A DNA stretch of 64,000 nt. It comes from Sphingomonas citricola (GTDB lineage: Bacteria; Pseudomonadota; Alphaproteobacteria; Sphingomonadales; Sphingomonadaceae). A model generated the notes under the pieces. That model was not told the DNA's origin and made no database searches. It was given only the letters and a program-made list of their open reading frames with translations. The stretch covers positions 620,001 through 684,000 of the forward strand of contig NZ_JAHXZM010000002.1 of the NCBI RefSeq assembly GCF_019429535.1, read 5' to 3'. The translations under genes and the position numbers were made by a program. Shown here in pieces: positions 32,762 through 41,053 of this stretch (position 1 is its first letter; each line of letters begins with the position of its first letter).

Positions 32762-34336
32762 CTATTGCGCAGGGTTCGGCGACGATGCCACCAAATCGAG
32801 CAGTCGCAGCAGCGCCGGTGCTCGCGGCGACAGGCGGTAGCGGAGCAATTCACCGCGCTTCTCCACACGGGTCGCGAACTCGGGGACTGATTTTAACGCG
32901 CGATTGTTATTGTACTTGCGCACCGCCGGTCCCTGCTCCGCCGTCGCGGCGGCGATCTCGTCGCAAGTCGCGGCTCGCCCGATCTTGCGCAGCGCCCGTA
33001 GCGACCGATGAAGCTCCGACGCGGCCGTCCGGGTCGAAGAGAATGGCTTCGGCATCTCCACCAGCTCATCGACCCGGCGCCAGTAGCTGTTGAGGTCGGC
33101 ATCGTTACGGATCACGACATCAGCGATCTCATTCGCCACCCGCAGCGCACCGAAACCCATCTGCTCTACGTCCAGCATTGCGAAGTCGCGGAACGTGCGC
33201 GCGTCGTCGGCCCTGGCGCGCCTGAGGTGGCGCTCAAACCGCGTTCGCGCATCTGCCTCGACCAGCACCACCCTTGCGGCAGGCAGTGCCGATCGCAGCC
33301 AGAGCACCTCCTCGACCGTCCGCATGCCGGTGATGATAGATAGGTCCGCGTTCTCGCGCGCAACATAGTCTGCGGCCCGCTTCGCCACCACGTCCCAGCC
33401 GCGCTGCCCGAGGAACGCCAAGGCATCGGCCGAGCTGCCGATTTGCTCGCCTTCCTCCGCCGCGATTTGCCGCAACAGCGTGCTTCCCTCTAGCGCGAAA
33501 ACGCCGGAGCGGTTGCCAGTCAGAAAATCGCTGAAGGTCGATTTGCCCGCGCATTTGTGGCCGATCACGATCAGCACGTCACGGCGCTCGGTCGGGAGCA
33601 GCGACAGCTGGTTGCCGACTTCGGCGTTGGCGTCAGCCGGGCGCCTAGCGATATGGTTCCAGCGCCCGAGGTTGGCGGAAGCATTCAGCTCTTCCAGCCG
33701 TTCGATCAGCAACTTAAGCGACTTTGCTCGGAAGTCGAACGCGATCGAATCCTCGAACTCCATCTCGCCCAGCCGCCGGTTGCTGCCGTCAGGAATGAAC
33801 CAGCCGTTGAACGTGTCGGGGGTCAGCCACGGATATTGCGGTGAGGCTTCGAACATTGGGGCGCTATCGGCCACCCGGCCCGAGGTCTCGCCGTGAAAAA
33901 ATATTGGTCGCGACAAGGTGGGGAGGCGAAGCGCTATATCCGACTTCACGGTGCACCGCCGGTTGCCGCCGCGCAGCGCGATCTGACGATCTAGGTCGGC
34001 GAAATTGGTCTCCGCGAACCACTCCTTGACCCGCGTTCCCGGATAATCAGTCTCGTCGCTCAGCGCCTCGATGCGGACCGACGTGTCCTCGACGAACAGC
34101 ACCGAGCGACGTTCAAACTCTTGGCTGACCTGCTTCAGCGCTTTGCTCAGCAGCCCTACGGTGCTGAGCGAATAATCTTCGTCATAGGGTTCATGCTGGC
34201 TGCGGTAGTGACTGAGCTGATAACCGCTCCGCATGAAAATCATCCGCGCCTGGATCAGCTTGTCGGCATTCGAAGTATAGAAGAACGTCCGGAGCAGCCG
34301 GTCGAACCGGAACACGTCGCCATATTGAAGCCTCAT
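32762..34336 (-). CDS. HAM1/ITPase-like domain fused to a P-loop nucleotide kinase-like domain
   Basis: This 524-residue fusion has an N-terminal HAM1 (RdgB/XTP-dITP diphosphatase) fold: the TSNADK motif (21-26), the acidic VEDTSVRIEAL segment (82-92, equal to the family's catalytic EDSGL), the FHGETSGRV turn (147-155) and FNGWFIPDG with EM (176-192). A P-loop domain starts near 254 (VIGHKCAGKST, P-loop 259-267) and looks like a dephospho-CoA or nucleoside-monophosphate kinase (RTRFERHLRRA, VVIRNDADL). The C-terminal 90 residues look like a winged helix. HAM1 enzymes hydrolyse or bind non-canonical purine triphosphates. The ATG overlaps the upstream stop (ATGA), so it is translationally coupled to the GHMP gene. 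Activity is inferred. Confidence 0.8.
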   Translation of the reverse strand: MRLQYGDVFRFDRLLRTFFYTSNADKLIQARMIFMRSGYQLSHYRSQHEPYDEDYSLSTVGLLSKALKQVSQEFERRSVLFVEDTSVRIEALSDETDYPGTRVKEWFAETNFADLDRQIALRGGNRRCTVKSDIALRLPTLSRPIFFHGETSGRVADSAPMFEASPQYPWLTPDTFNGWFIPDGSNRRLGEMEFEDSIAFDFRAKSLKLLIERLEELNASANLGRWNHIARRPADANAEVGNQLSLLPTERRDVLIVIGHKCAGKSTFSDFLTGNRSGVFALEGSTLLRQIAAEEGEQIGSSADALAFLGQRGWDVVAKRAADYVARENADLSIITGMRTVEEVLWLRSALPAARVVLVEADARTRFERHLRRARADDARTFRDFAMLDVEQMGFGALRVANEIADVVIRNDADLNSYWRRVDELVEMPKPFSSTRTAASELHRSLRALRKIGRAATCDEIAAATAEQGPAVRKYNNNRALKSVPEFATRVEKRGELLRYRLSPRAPALLRLLDLVASSPNPAQ

Positions 34337-35325
34337 CGGGCTACCGTCCGGCGGACGGTGACGCCGCTGTTCTGCCCGGCATGGATGCCGAGCCACGCGG
34401 CGCCATGTCTTGTGCCAATCGCCGCGATGTCCGCCGCCGATGCCCGGTCATTGCCGGCGATAACAACATAGACGAGGGGGCCCATGCTACTCATGCCCGC
34501 AGCATAGCCCTTTGCATGCAAGTCGCCCAGAAAGCTGCTGACCGCGCTGCCGCACCGTTCGATCTCGCGCCGCTTAAATCCAACTTGGGATATACGGAGG
34601 AGCGATTCCGCCAGAAGGTCGAGGTCTGCGAGCCTGAAGGCGGGGAGGATACCGTGGTGCAGAAGAGCCATCGTCTCAAGCGCCTCTGCCCTCAGAATCG
34701 GGGCCTGAGTTTCGAAGAATAGTCGCTCGTCGGCACCATGCGACAGCTTCGCCTCCGGCAGGCACAACACGATCCGCCACGCTGACGGAAAGCGCTGCCG
34801 CATCATCAATAGGGGCGGGGCGGCGCGGGCGCCGCAGCTAGACGGCAAAAGGCTGCTGACCGTCGCCGCCGGCTGGCCCGCGTCCCATAACACACCGCCC
34901 TCGAAAAAGCCGTGCACGCCGATCCCCGAGGCGCCGCCGCGACCACTCAGCCGCTGCTGACTCTCCCGGGTACTGCCGGTGCCGAACAGCTTGTCGTGCG
35001 CGGTGATGACAGCCAATTTGAGCGCCGTCTTGGTCCCCAATCCGACATGCTGCGGCGCATGCGCATGCACCCTAGCCTGCACATGCCGCCCTCCTGCCCC
35101 TGCGAGGGTGTTGAGGAGGGTCTCCACCTCCGCTTGGCAGGCGGTATCGAGCGTGTCCGCGCCGACCAGTGCGGTCGCCGCGGCGGGTTCGAGCTCGACG
35201 TCTGCAGCAACTCGATTGAGCATAAAGCCGACGCCGCCGAACGCCCGGAGCGAGGCGAAGCCCATATCAGCGAGGCTAATATGAATACGCGATGCGGCGC
35301 GAACGCGAACGGGCAAAGGGGTCAA
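34333..35325 (-). CDS. GHMP-family enzyme resembling beta-ribofuranosylaminobenzene 5'-phosphate synthase
   Basis: This 330-residue protein matches the beta-RFAP synthase branch of the GHMP superfamily. Features are the N-terminal SRIHISLADM and FGGVGFML, the GHMP motif PQHVGLGTKTALKLAV (91-106) and the family hallmark RGGASGIGVHGFFEGGVLWD (129-148). RFAP synthase joins PRPP and p-aminobenzoate at the start of methanopterin synthesis, but no other such gene is present, so a different phosphoribosyl chemistry is likely. It appears to start at TTG 35325, overlapping the upstream TGA (TTGA); no ATG or GTG precedes the conserved N-terminus. The downstream gene overlaps its stop. Substrate unknown. 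Confidence 0.8.
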   Translation of the reverse strand: MTPLPVRVRAASRIHISLADMGFASLRAFGGVGFMLNRVAADVELEPAAATALVGADTLDTACQAEVETLLNTLAGAGGRHVQARVHAHAPQHVGLGTKTALKLAVITAHDKLFGTGSTRESQQRLSGRGGASGIGVHGFFEGGVLWDAGQPAATVSSLLPSSCGARAAPPLLMMRQRFPSAWRIVLCLPEAKLSHGADERLFFETQAPILRAEALETMALLHHGILPAFRLADLDLLAESLLRISQVGFKRREIERCGSAVSSFLGDLHAKGYAAGMSSMGPLVYVVIAGNDRASAADIAAIGTRHGAAWLGIHAGQNSGVTVRRTVAR

Positions 35326-36071
35326 GCCGCCGCGTTAGGCGCTGCCGCCTTCCAGGTTTCGTCGTAATGCTGGACGAGATTGTCGAACATAAAGCCGCCG
35401 CGCACGAGCAGCGTCGGCGTGTTGCGACTCCGCTCCGCCATCAAATATGGACCCCAGAAGATCTCGTCATCGATCCTTAGCAAGTTAATCGCCGGGATCG
35501 AGCGCATCTTGCGCACCTCGAACCGCGTCCGGTCGATCTCGGCATTGTCCTCTACCGCGCGCAGGAAGGCCACAACATCGGCGCGGATTTCTCCCTTCGC
35601 GCCGCCTTCCTCCAGATCCCGATAGTCGGCGAGGCTATGGGCCCGGTTCGGAAAATCCGGGTCGAGCACGAGTATACGTACCTTGGCCTTGCGCGACCAC
35701 TCCGCAAAGTCGCGAGCATAATCCTCGCGGAACGACGACAGGCCGAGTCCGATCAGATCAATTCGCTTAGCCGAGTGAAGCCGTTTGTCATAATGCTCCT
35801 TGATGCGCACCGAGCGGTGGCGAAACACGCCGGTGATGCCGGCAGCAGTGATGACCTCAAGCCGGTTCTGCGTCTGCTCCGACATCCGAACGTAAAGGTA
35901 TAATACCATACCGGCGATGCCGGTCGCGAGCAGACCACTCCCCAGGCTCTGCGCGAGCGTCGCGCCCAGCAGCTTTTCTCCTTCCGTTGTCATCAACAGC
36001 ATGCCGCTGAGCACGAGGAAGAGATGCACTACCAACCAGATAATACTCGTTGGTGATGACCAGGCGCGCAT
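35322..36071 (-). CDS. Two-TM membrane protein with PLD-like cytoplasmic domain, candidate effector
   Basis: This 249-residue protein begins MRAWSSPTSIIWLVVHLFLV. It has two transmembrane helices (about 8-27 and 37-61), a short linker (VRMSEQTQNRLEVITAAGIT) and a cytoplasmic alpha/beta domain of about 160 residues (KRIDLIGLGLSSFREDYARD, VRILVLDPDFPNRA, NLLRIDDEIFWGPYL). The domain resembles phospholipase-D-like or DUF5919-type folds without HKD catalytic motifs. The start at 36071 has a strong GAGGGGG ribosome-binding site; a frame 54 bases longer does not. It is the first gene of the operon and overlaps the GHMP start. A membrane effector or receptor role is inferred. Confidence 0.72.
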   Translation of the reverse strand: MRAWSSPTSIIWLVVHLFLVLSGMLLMTTEGEKLLGATLAQSLGSGLLATGIAGMVLYLYVRMSEQTQNRLEVITAAGITGVFRHRSVRIKEHYDKRLHSAKRIDLIGLGLSSFREDYARDFAEWSRKAKVRILVLDPDFPNRAHSLADYRDLEEGGAKGEIRADVVAFLRAVEDNAEIDRTRFEVRKMRSIPAINLLRIDDEIFWGPYLMAERSRNTPTLLVRGGFMFDNLVQHYDETWKAAAPNAAA

Positions 36072-36485
36072 CAACTTCCCCCTCGCGTCGCCCTGCCGAT
36101 TGTGTTCGGAGGTCCGACGTTGCATCCGCGTTATGGCGCATCGTCTGCGCCGAGGTCGACTCTTATCGGCTGGCCGATGGCAGCGAGATCGTACCGGAAT
36201 GAACGTTTACGGCTGCCGGCCTGCGAGCGCTTCACCAGTGACCTTCTCTGTTAGAGAGGCGCGTTGCCGATGCACCGGAATGTGCTCCGCGGGGGCGTGG
36301 GATGCGGACGTAGGTGCGCCTCGATCAAGCCCGCCGACTGATTTATCGCCGTGCAGGCGATTATCTCATTGAGGAAGCTGTCGAGCAGCGTCGCTGATCA
36401 ACAGCGTGCCCGGCCGGTGCTCAATTTGTCTTTGCGAGAGCGGCACATGTTGCTCGACCCATTCGCAGCTGGCTAAGATGCTCAC
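36072..36485. promoter_or_regulatory. Divergent promoter region between the three-gene operon and the type IIG gene
   Basis: No gene is supported in this 414-bp region. It must carry the promoters of both divergent units. I found no consensus -10/-35 pair or long palindrome by eye. Frames crossing it are shadows of the type IIG gene. Confidence 0.35.
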
Positions 36486-39400
36486 ATGGGGGAAAGTGTT
36501 GACGCCGAGCAGTTCATCGCGGAGTGGCGCAGCACGGGTGGATCGGAGCTCGCGAACACTCAAAGCTTCATCAACGACCTTTGCCGGCTGATTGGGGTCG
36601 AGCCGCCGCGCGGCAGCCGCACCGACGATACCCAGAACGACTATGTGTTCGAACGTCGCGTGTTCCAAGACAATGGCGACGGCACCGTCAGCTTTGGCCG
36701 GATCGACTGCTACAAGCGCGGCGCGTTCATCCTCGAGGCTAAGCAGGGCAGCGAGGCCGATCGCGCGGCCGCCGAACGCGGCGAGGAGGATCTCGACCTC
36801 TTCGGCCAAACCGCGTCCGCGCGCCTGAAGCGAGGCACGGCGCGGCGCGGGACACCCGGTTGGGCGAAAGCGATGGTGCAGGCCAAGGGCCAGGCCGAGC
36901 GCTACGCGAAGGCGCTGCCGGCGGACCATGGCTGGCCGCCGTTCCTGCTCATCGCGGACATCGGCTACTGCATCGAGGTCTATGCCGACTTCTCCGGAAC
37001 GGGAAAGTCGTACGCCCAGTTTCCCGATCGCTCGCGCTATCGGATCATGCTCGACGACCTGCGAGATCCCGAGGTGCGCGAGCGGCTGGCCGCGATCTGG
37101 GACGCGCCCGCCAGCCTCGATCCTGCTGCTCGCGCGGCCCGCGTCACCCGCGATATCGCCGACCTGCTCGCCACCGTCGCCCGCCGGCTAGAGAAGCGCG
37201 GCCACACCGCCGAGCGCACCAGCGGCTTCCTCATGCGCCTGCTCTTCACGATGTTCGCCGAGGACAGCGGGCTGATCCCGGAGAAGAGCTTCACAAACCT
37301 GCTCAAGGCGCAGCGGGCGGCGCCGCAGCACCTTGAGCACCAACTCACCGCCTTGTGGGCGGCGATGGATGCGGGCGAGTTCTCGCCTGCGCTCGGCGTG
37401 CCGCTTCGCAAGTTCAACGGCTACCTGTTTAAGGATCGCACCGCCATTCCGCTCGACGCCGAGGAGCTCGAGGTGCTGATCCAGGCGGCCGAGCATCGCT
37501 GGACGGAGGTCGAGCCCGCCATCTTCGGCACGCTGTTGGAGCGCGCGCTCAACCCCAAGGAGCGCGCCAAGCTCGGTGCCCACTACACGCCGCGCGCCTA
37601 TGTCGAGCGACTGGTCGGGCCGACGATTATCGAGCCGCTGCGTGCCGACTGGGCGGGCGTTCGAGTTGCCGCATCCGAGCTGATCGATCAGGGCCGCGCG
37701 GAGGAAGCACGCCGCACGGTGGAAACCTTCCACACCCGGCTCGCGCAGACCCGCGTACTCGATCCCGCCTGCGGCACGGGCAACTTCCTCTATGTCGCCA
37801 TGGCGCGGATGAAGGAGTTGGAGGGCGAGGTGCTCGACCTGCTCGTCGACCTCGGCGACGACCAATACCTGGCCGAACTCACAGGCCACACGATCACGCC
37901 GGAGAACTTTCTCGGCATCGAGATCAACCCGCGGGCCGCAGCCATCGCGCAGCTGGTGCTGTGGATCGGCTATCTTCAGTGGCACTTCCGCGTGAACGGC
38001 GCCGACCGCCCGCCGCCCGAGCCGATCCTACGCGACATCCGCACGATCGAGAACCGCGATGCGCTGCTCGACTGGGACGAGCGCGTGTTGGAGCGCGACG
38101 AGCGCGGCGCGCCCGTCACCCGCTGGGACGGCGAGACGATGAAGCCTCATCCCGTCACGGGCAAGCCGGTGCCGGACGAGGCGGCGCGGGTGGAGGTGTA
38201 TCGCTACGTCAAGCCGCGCGCGGCCAAGTGGCCGAAGGCGGACTTCATCGTCGGGAATCCGCCGTTCATCGGCAACAAGCGGATGCGTGAGCGTCTGAGT
38301 GCAGGATACGTCGAAGCACTCCGCAAGGTATACGCGCCTGTTCCTTCTTCCATCGACTTTGTCATGTACTGGTGGTGGCGAGCCTCTCGATCTGAGAAGT
38401 GGAGGCGGTTCGGCTTCATTACGACAAATTCGATATCTCAAGCCTTCAATCGACCTGTTCTCGATGGTCTAACATCGGGAAGGATCGTATTTGCGATTGC
38501 AAATCACCCATGGATTGACGCTGGCGAAGGCGCTGACGTTCGAATTGCCATGACCGTCTGCTCTCGGGATGACGGCTCGACACTACTTGAAGAGGTTACA
38601 GCTGAGGAACCAATTCCCGGGGGACAGGGAGAGCGGGCTATTTCGACGATTCGACAGGTCGGTGTGCATATATCAGGTGGCCTACGTACGGGAGCAAATG
38701 TTCACGAAGCGAAAGCATTGAGGGCAAATGTCGGGCTTGCCTGCCCCGGGGTCCAGTTATCCGGACAGGGATTTATCGTCGATTGGGCGATGTTGTCGCA
38801 GTTCTCGGCAGATGACAGAGAGATGTTCAAGAGGTACCTCACTGGATCAGAGCTTAATGCAAGGCCGAAGAATAGGTGGGTCATTGACACGTTCGGCTTC
38901 TCCGAAATGGAGCTCCGTCGTACACATCCGGCGGTGTACCAGTACCTCGTGATGCATGTTCTTCCTGAGCGGTCTCACAATCCACGACCTAAGTACGCTC
39001 GCGAGTGGTGGTTGCATGCTGAACCAAGAGCAAGATTTCGCAAAGCACTTGAGGGTGTGTCAAGGTTCGCGGTCAGTTCAAGGACGTCTAAGCACCGAAC
39101 ATTCGAATTTATCGAATCTAGTGTTCTACCAGAAACTAAGGTTCTAGTGATAGCGCTTCAGGATTACTTCCATCTTGGCGTCTTAATAAGCAAGTTTCAC
39201 GTCCATTTCTCGAACGTCGCTGGCTCACGCCTCGGGGTTGGTGATGATCCGACATATAATCATAGTGACTGTTTCGATCCTTTTCCCTTTCCTGGCGAGG
39301 TACCGGAAATCGTCAAGAATCGCATTCGCGCCGAAGCCGAAGCGCTCGACGCGCTCCGCAAGCGCGTTCTCGCCGAACATGACGACCTGACCCTCACCAA

Positions 39401-39941
39401 GCTCTACAACGTCCTCGAAACGCTGCGCGACCGCCGCGTGCTCAGCCCGCAGGAGCGCGACATCCACGATCGCGGGCTCGTCACGCTGATCCGCCAGCAT
39501 CATGACGCGATCGATGAAGGCGTGGCGGACGCCTATGGTTGGGGGGACGCGCATCGCGCCGGCACGCTGGACGAGGAGACGATCCTCACCCGCCTCGTCG
39601 CGCTCAATAAGGAGCGCGCAACAGAGGAGGCGCGCGGGCTGGTGCGCTATCTGCGCCCCGAGTTTCAGGACCCCGGCTATCGCGCGCCGGTCGCGGCCAC
39701 GCTCGATCTCGGCGAGGCAGCGGTGGCGCCGATCAGTAACGTCATTCCGTGGCCGGCGACTCTGCCCGAACAGGTCGGCGCGGTGCAGTCGATCCTCGCC
39801 GCCGCGCCCGCGCCGCTCGGCGCTGCCGACATCGCCCGCAGCTTCAAGGGCAAGCGCGCCGCCACTGTCCGGCCGGTGCTCGATGCACTCGCCGGCCTCG
39901 GCATGGCCCGCCGCCTCAATGACGGGCGCTACGCGGCATGA
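36486..39941 (+). CDS. Type IIG (MmeI-like) restriction-modification enzyme
   Basis: This 1151-residue single-chain R-M protein has an N-terminal PD-(D/E)XK nuclease site, RID (D74) and FILEAKQG (E84, K86), a helical connector, an N6-adenine methyltransferase with motif I DPACGTGNFLY (426-436) and motif IV NPPF (591-594), a target-recognition region (about 605-940) and a C-terminal winged-helix-like segment. Such enzymes methylate the host site and cut unmodified DNA at a fixed distance. The 38290-39300 stretch encoding the recognition domain is visibly more AT-rich than its flanks, suggesting exchange of specificity. The stop overlaps the next ATG (ATGA). It is longer than typical MmeI proteins (about 920). 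Confidence 0.88.
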   Translation: MGESVDAEQFIAEWRSTGGSELANTQSFINDLCRLIGVEPPRGSRTDDTQNDYVFERRVFQDNGDGTVSFGRIDCYKRGAFILEAKQGSEADRAAAERGEEDLDLFGQTASARLKRGTARRGTPGWAKAMVQAKGQAERYAKALPADHGWPPFLLIADIGYCIEVYADFSGTGKSYAQFPDRSRYRIMLDDLRDPEVRERLAAIWDAPASLDPAARAARVTRDIADLLATVARRLEKRGHTAERTSGFLMRLLFTMFAEDSGLIPEKSFTNLLKAQRAAPQHLEHQLTALWAAMDAGEFSPALGVPLRKFNGYLFKDRTAIPLDAEELEVLIQAAEHRWTEVEPAIFGTLLERALNPKERAKLGAHYTPRAYVERLVGPTIIEPLRADWAGVRVAASELIDQGRAEEARRTVETFHTRLAQTRVLDPACGTGNFLYVAMARMKELEGEVLDLLVDLGDDQYLAELTGHTITPENFLGIEINPRAAAIAQLVLWIGYLQWHFRVNGADRPPPEPILRDIRTIENRDALLDWDERVLERDERGAPVTRWDGETMKPHPVTGKPVPDEAARVEVYRYVKPRAAKWPKADFIVGNPPFIGNKRMRERLSAGYVEALRKVYAPVPSSIDFVMYWWWRASRSEKWRRFGFITTNSISQAFNRPVLDGLTSGRIVFAIANHPWIDAGEGADVRIAMTVCSRDDGSTLLEEVTAEEPIPGGQGERAISTIRQVGVHISGGLRTGANVHEAKALRANVGLACPGVQLSGQGFIVDWAMLSQFSADDREMFKRYLTGSELNARPKNRWVIDTFGFSEMELRRTHPAVYQYLVMHVLPERSHNPRPKYAREWWLHAEPRARFRKALEGVSRFAVSSRTSKHRTFEFIESSVLPETKVLVIALQDYFHLGVLISKFHVHFSNVAGSRLGVGDDPTYNHSDCFDPFPFPGEVPEIVKNRIRAEAEALDALRKRVLAEHDDLTLTKLYNVLETLRDRRVLSPQERDIHDRGLVTLIRQHHDAIDEGVADAYGWGDAHRAGTLDEETILTRLVALNKERATEEARGLVRYLRPEFQDPGYRAPVAATLDLGEAAVAPISNVIPWPATLPEQVGAVQSILAAAPAPLGAADIARSFKGKRAATVRPVLDALAGLGMARRLNDGRYAA

Positions 39942-40858
39942 GCGACCTCAAGCTTTTCCGCACCACATCATCCGGCGTTACCGAGCTGCCCGGCGGCGCA
40001 GTGGCTCTGGAGAGGTCGCTCCAAACGCTGTTCGAAGCCAATCTCGAAGCCTTGCTGGGCGTCCGCTTCCTCGCGTCGGAGTTCGTCACCAACGAGGGCG
40101 GTCGAATGGACACTCTTGGCATCGACGAGAATAACGCACCTGTCGTTATCGAGTATAAGCGCTCGTCCAACGAAAACGTCATCAACCAGGGGCTGTTCTA
40201 TCTCGATTGGCTGATGGGCCATCGCAAGGACTTCGAGTGGCTGGTGATGGAGCGCCTCGGCAAGGAAGTTGCCGACAAGGTCGACTGGTCGGGCTCGCGG
40301 CTGATCTGCGTGGCCGGCGACTTCGGCAAATATGACGAGCATGCGGTTAAGCAGATGAATCGCACCATCGCTCTGGTGCGCTATCGGCGCCACGCGGACG
40401 ATCTGCTGTTGCTGGAGCAGCTCACGGCGACCAGCGCCAAGCCGCCTGTCCCGGTGATCGCCACGTTCCCTGAGCCATTCGCGCCCGCACAGGGCAAGAA
40501 GTACAAGACCATCACCCAGCAGATTGCGGGGGCTCCTCCCGCTGTGCTGGATCTCCATCACGCGGTGTCAGCCTACCTGGAAGCGCTGGGCGATGACGTT
40601 CAGGTGAAGACGACCGACTTCTACGTCGCATATCGGCGTATGAAGAACTTCGCCTGTGTCGAGCTGCGCAACCAGCTCGGGAAGCTGCTTGTCTACCTCC
40701 GCGTCAGTCCGGACTCGGTCGCGCTGGAGCCAGGTTTTTCTCGTGACGTTCGCGGCATCGGCCACTTCGGAACGGGTGATCTCGAAGTGACGCTCCAGTC
40801 AGCAGCCGACATCGAGAAGGCGAAGCCGCTGTTCGAGGCCGCTTACCAGCAGGGATAG
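39938..40858 (+). CDS. DUF91/NucS-like nuclease with DUF5655-like C-terminus
   Basis: This 306-residue protein is coupled to the type IIG gene by an ATGA overlap. The N-terminal half holds a PD-(D/E)XK core, GGRMDTLGIDENNAPVVIEY with the following K (D57 and E71-x-K73 region), as in the DUF91/NucS group. The C-terminal 120 residues resemble DUF5655 (YKTITQQIAGAPPAVLDLHH, then ACVELRNQLGKLLVYLRV). It could be an accessory nuclease for the R-M system or an independent defence factor. The active site looks complete. Confidence 0.78.
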   Translation: MSDLKLFRTTSSGVTELPGGAVALERSLQTLFEANLEALLGVRFLASEFVTNEGGRMDTLGIDENNAPVVIEYKRSSNENVINQGLFYLDWLMGHRKDFEWLVMERLGKEVADKVDWSGSRLICVAGDFGKYDEHAVKQMNRTIALVRYRRHADDLLLLEQLTATSAKPPVPVIATFPEPFAPAQGKKYKTITQQIAGAPPAVLDLHHAVSAYLEALGDDVQVKTTDFYVAYRRMKNFACVELRNQLGKLLVYLRVSPDSVALEPGFSRDVRGIGHFGTGDLEVTLQSAADIEKAKPLFEAAYQQG

Positions 40859-41053
40859 CGATGAGGCCGTCATGCTCCGTCACTTTACCGTTCGAACGCT
40901 AATTGTGTCCGCTGCTGATTAGAAACCTGCTAACCCTTATGTCAGCCGATCGCGCGACTTCGATTGTTTTGACAACCAAGCCGGCTCGGGGAGCCGCCTC
41001 GACACTCTTTAGGGTGCGTGTGTCCGTCGGGTACATGCGGCAAGCTTCCGGTA

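Noticed and set aside
36366..36929. Minus-strand frame of 187 codons upstream of the type IIG gene
   Set aside because: It covers the start of the type IIG gene in antisense and its translation has no family features.
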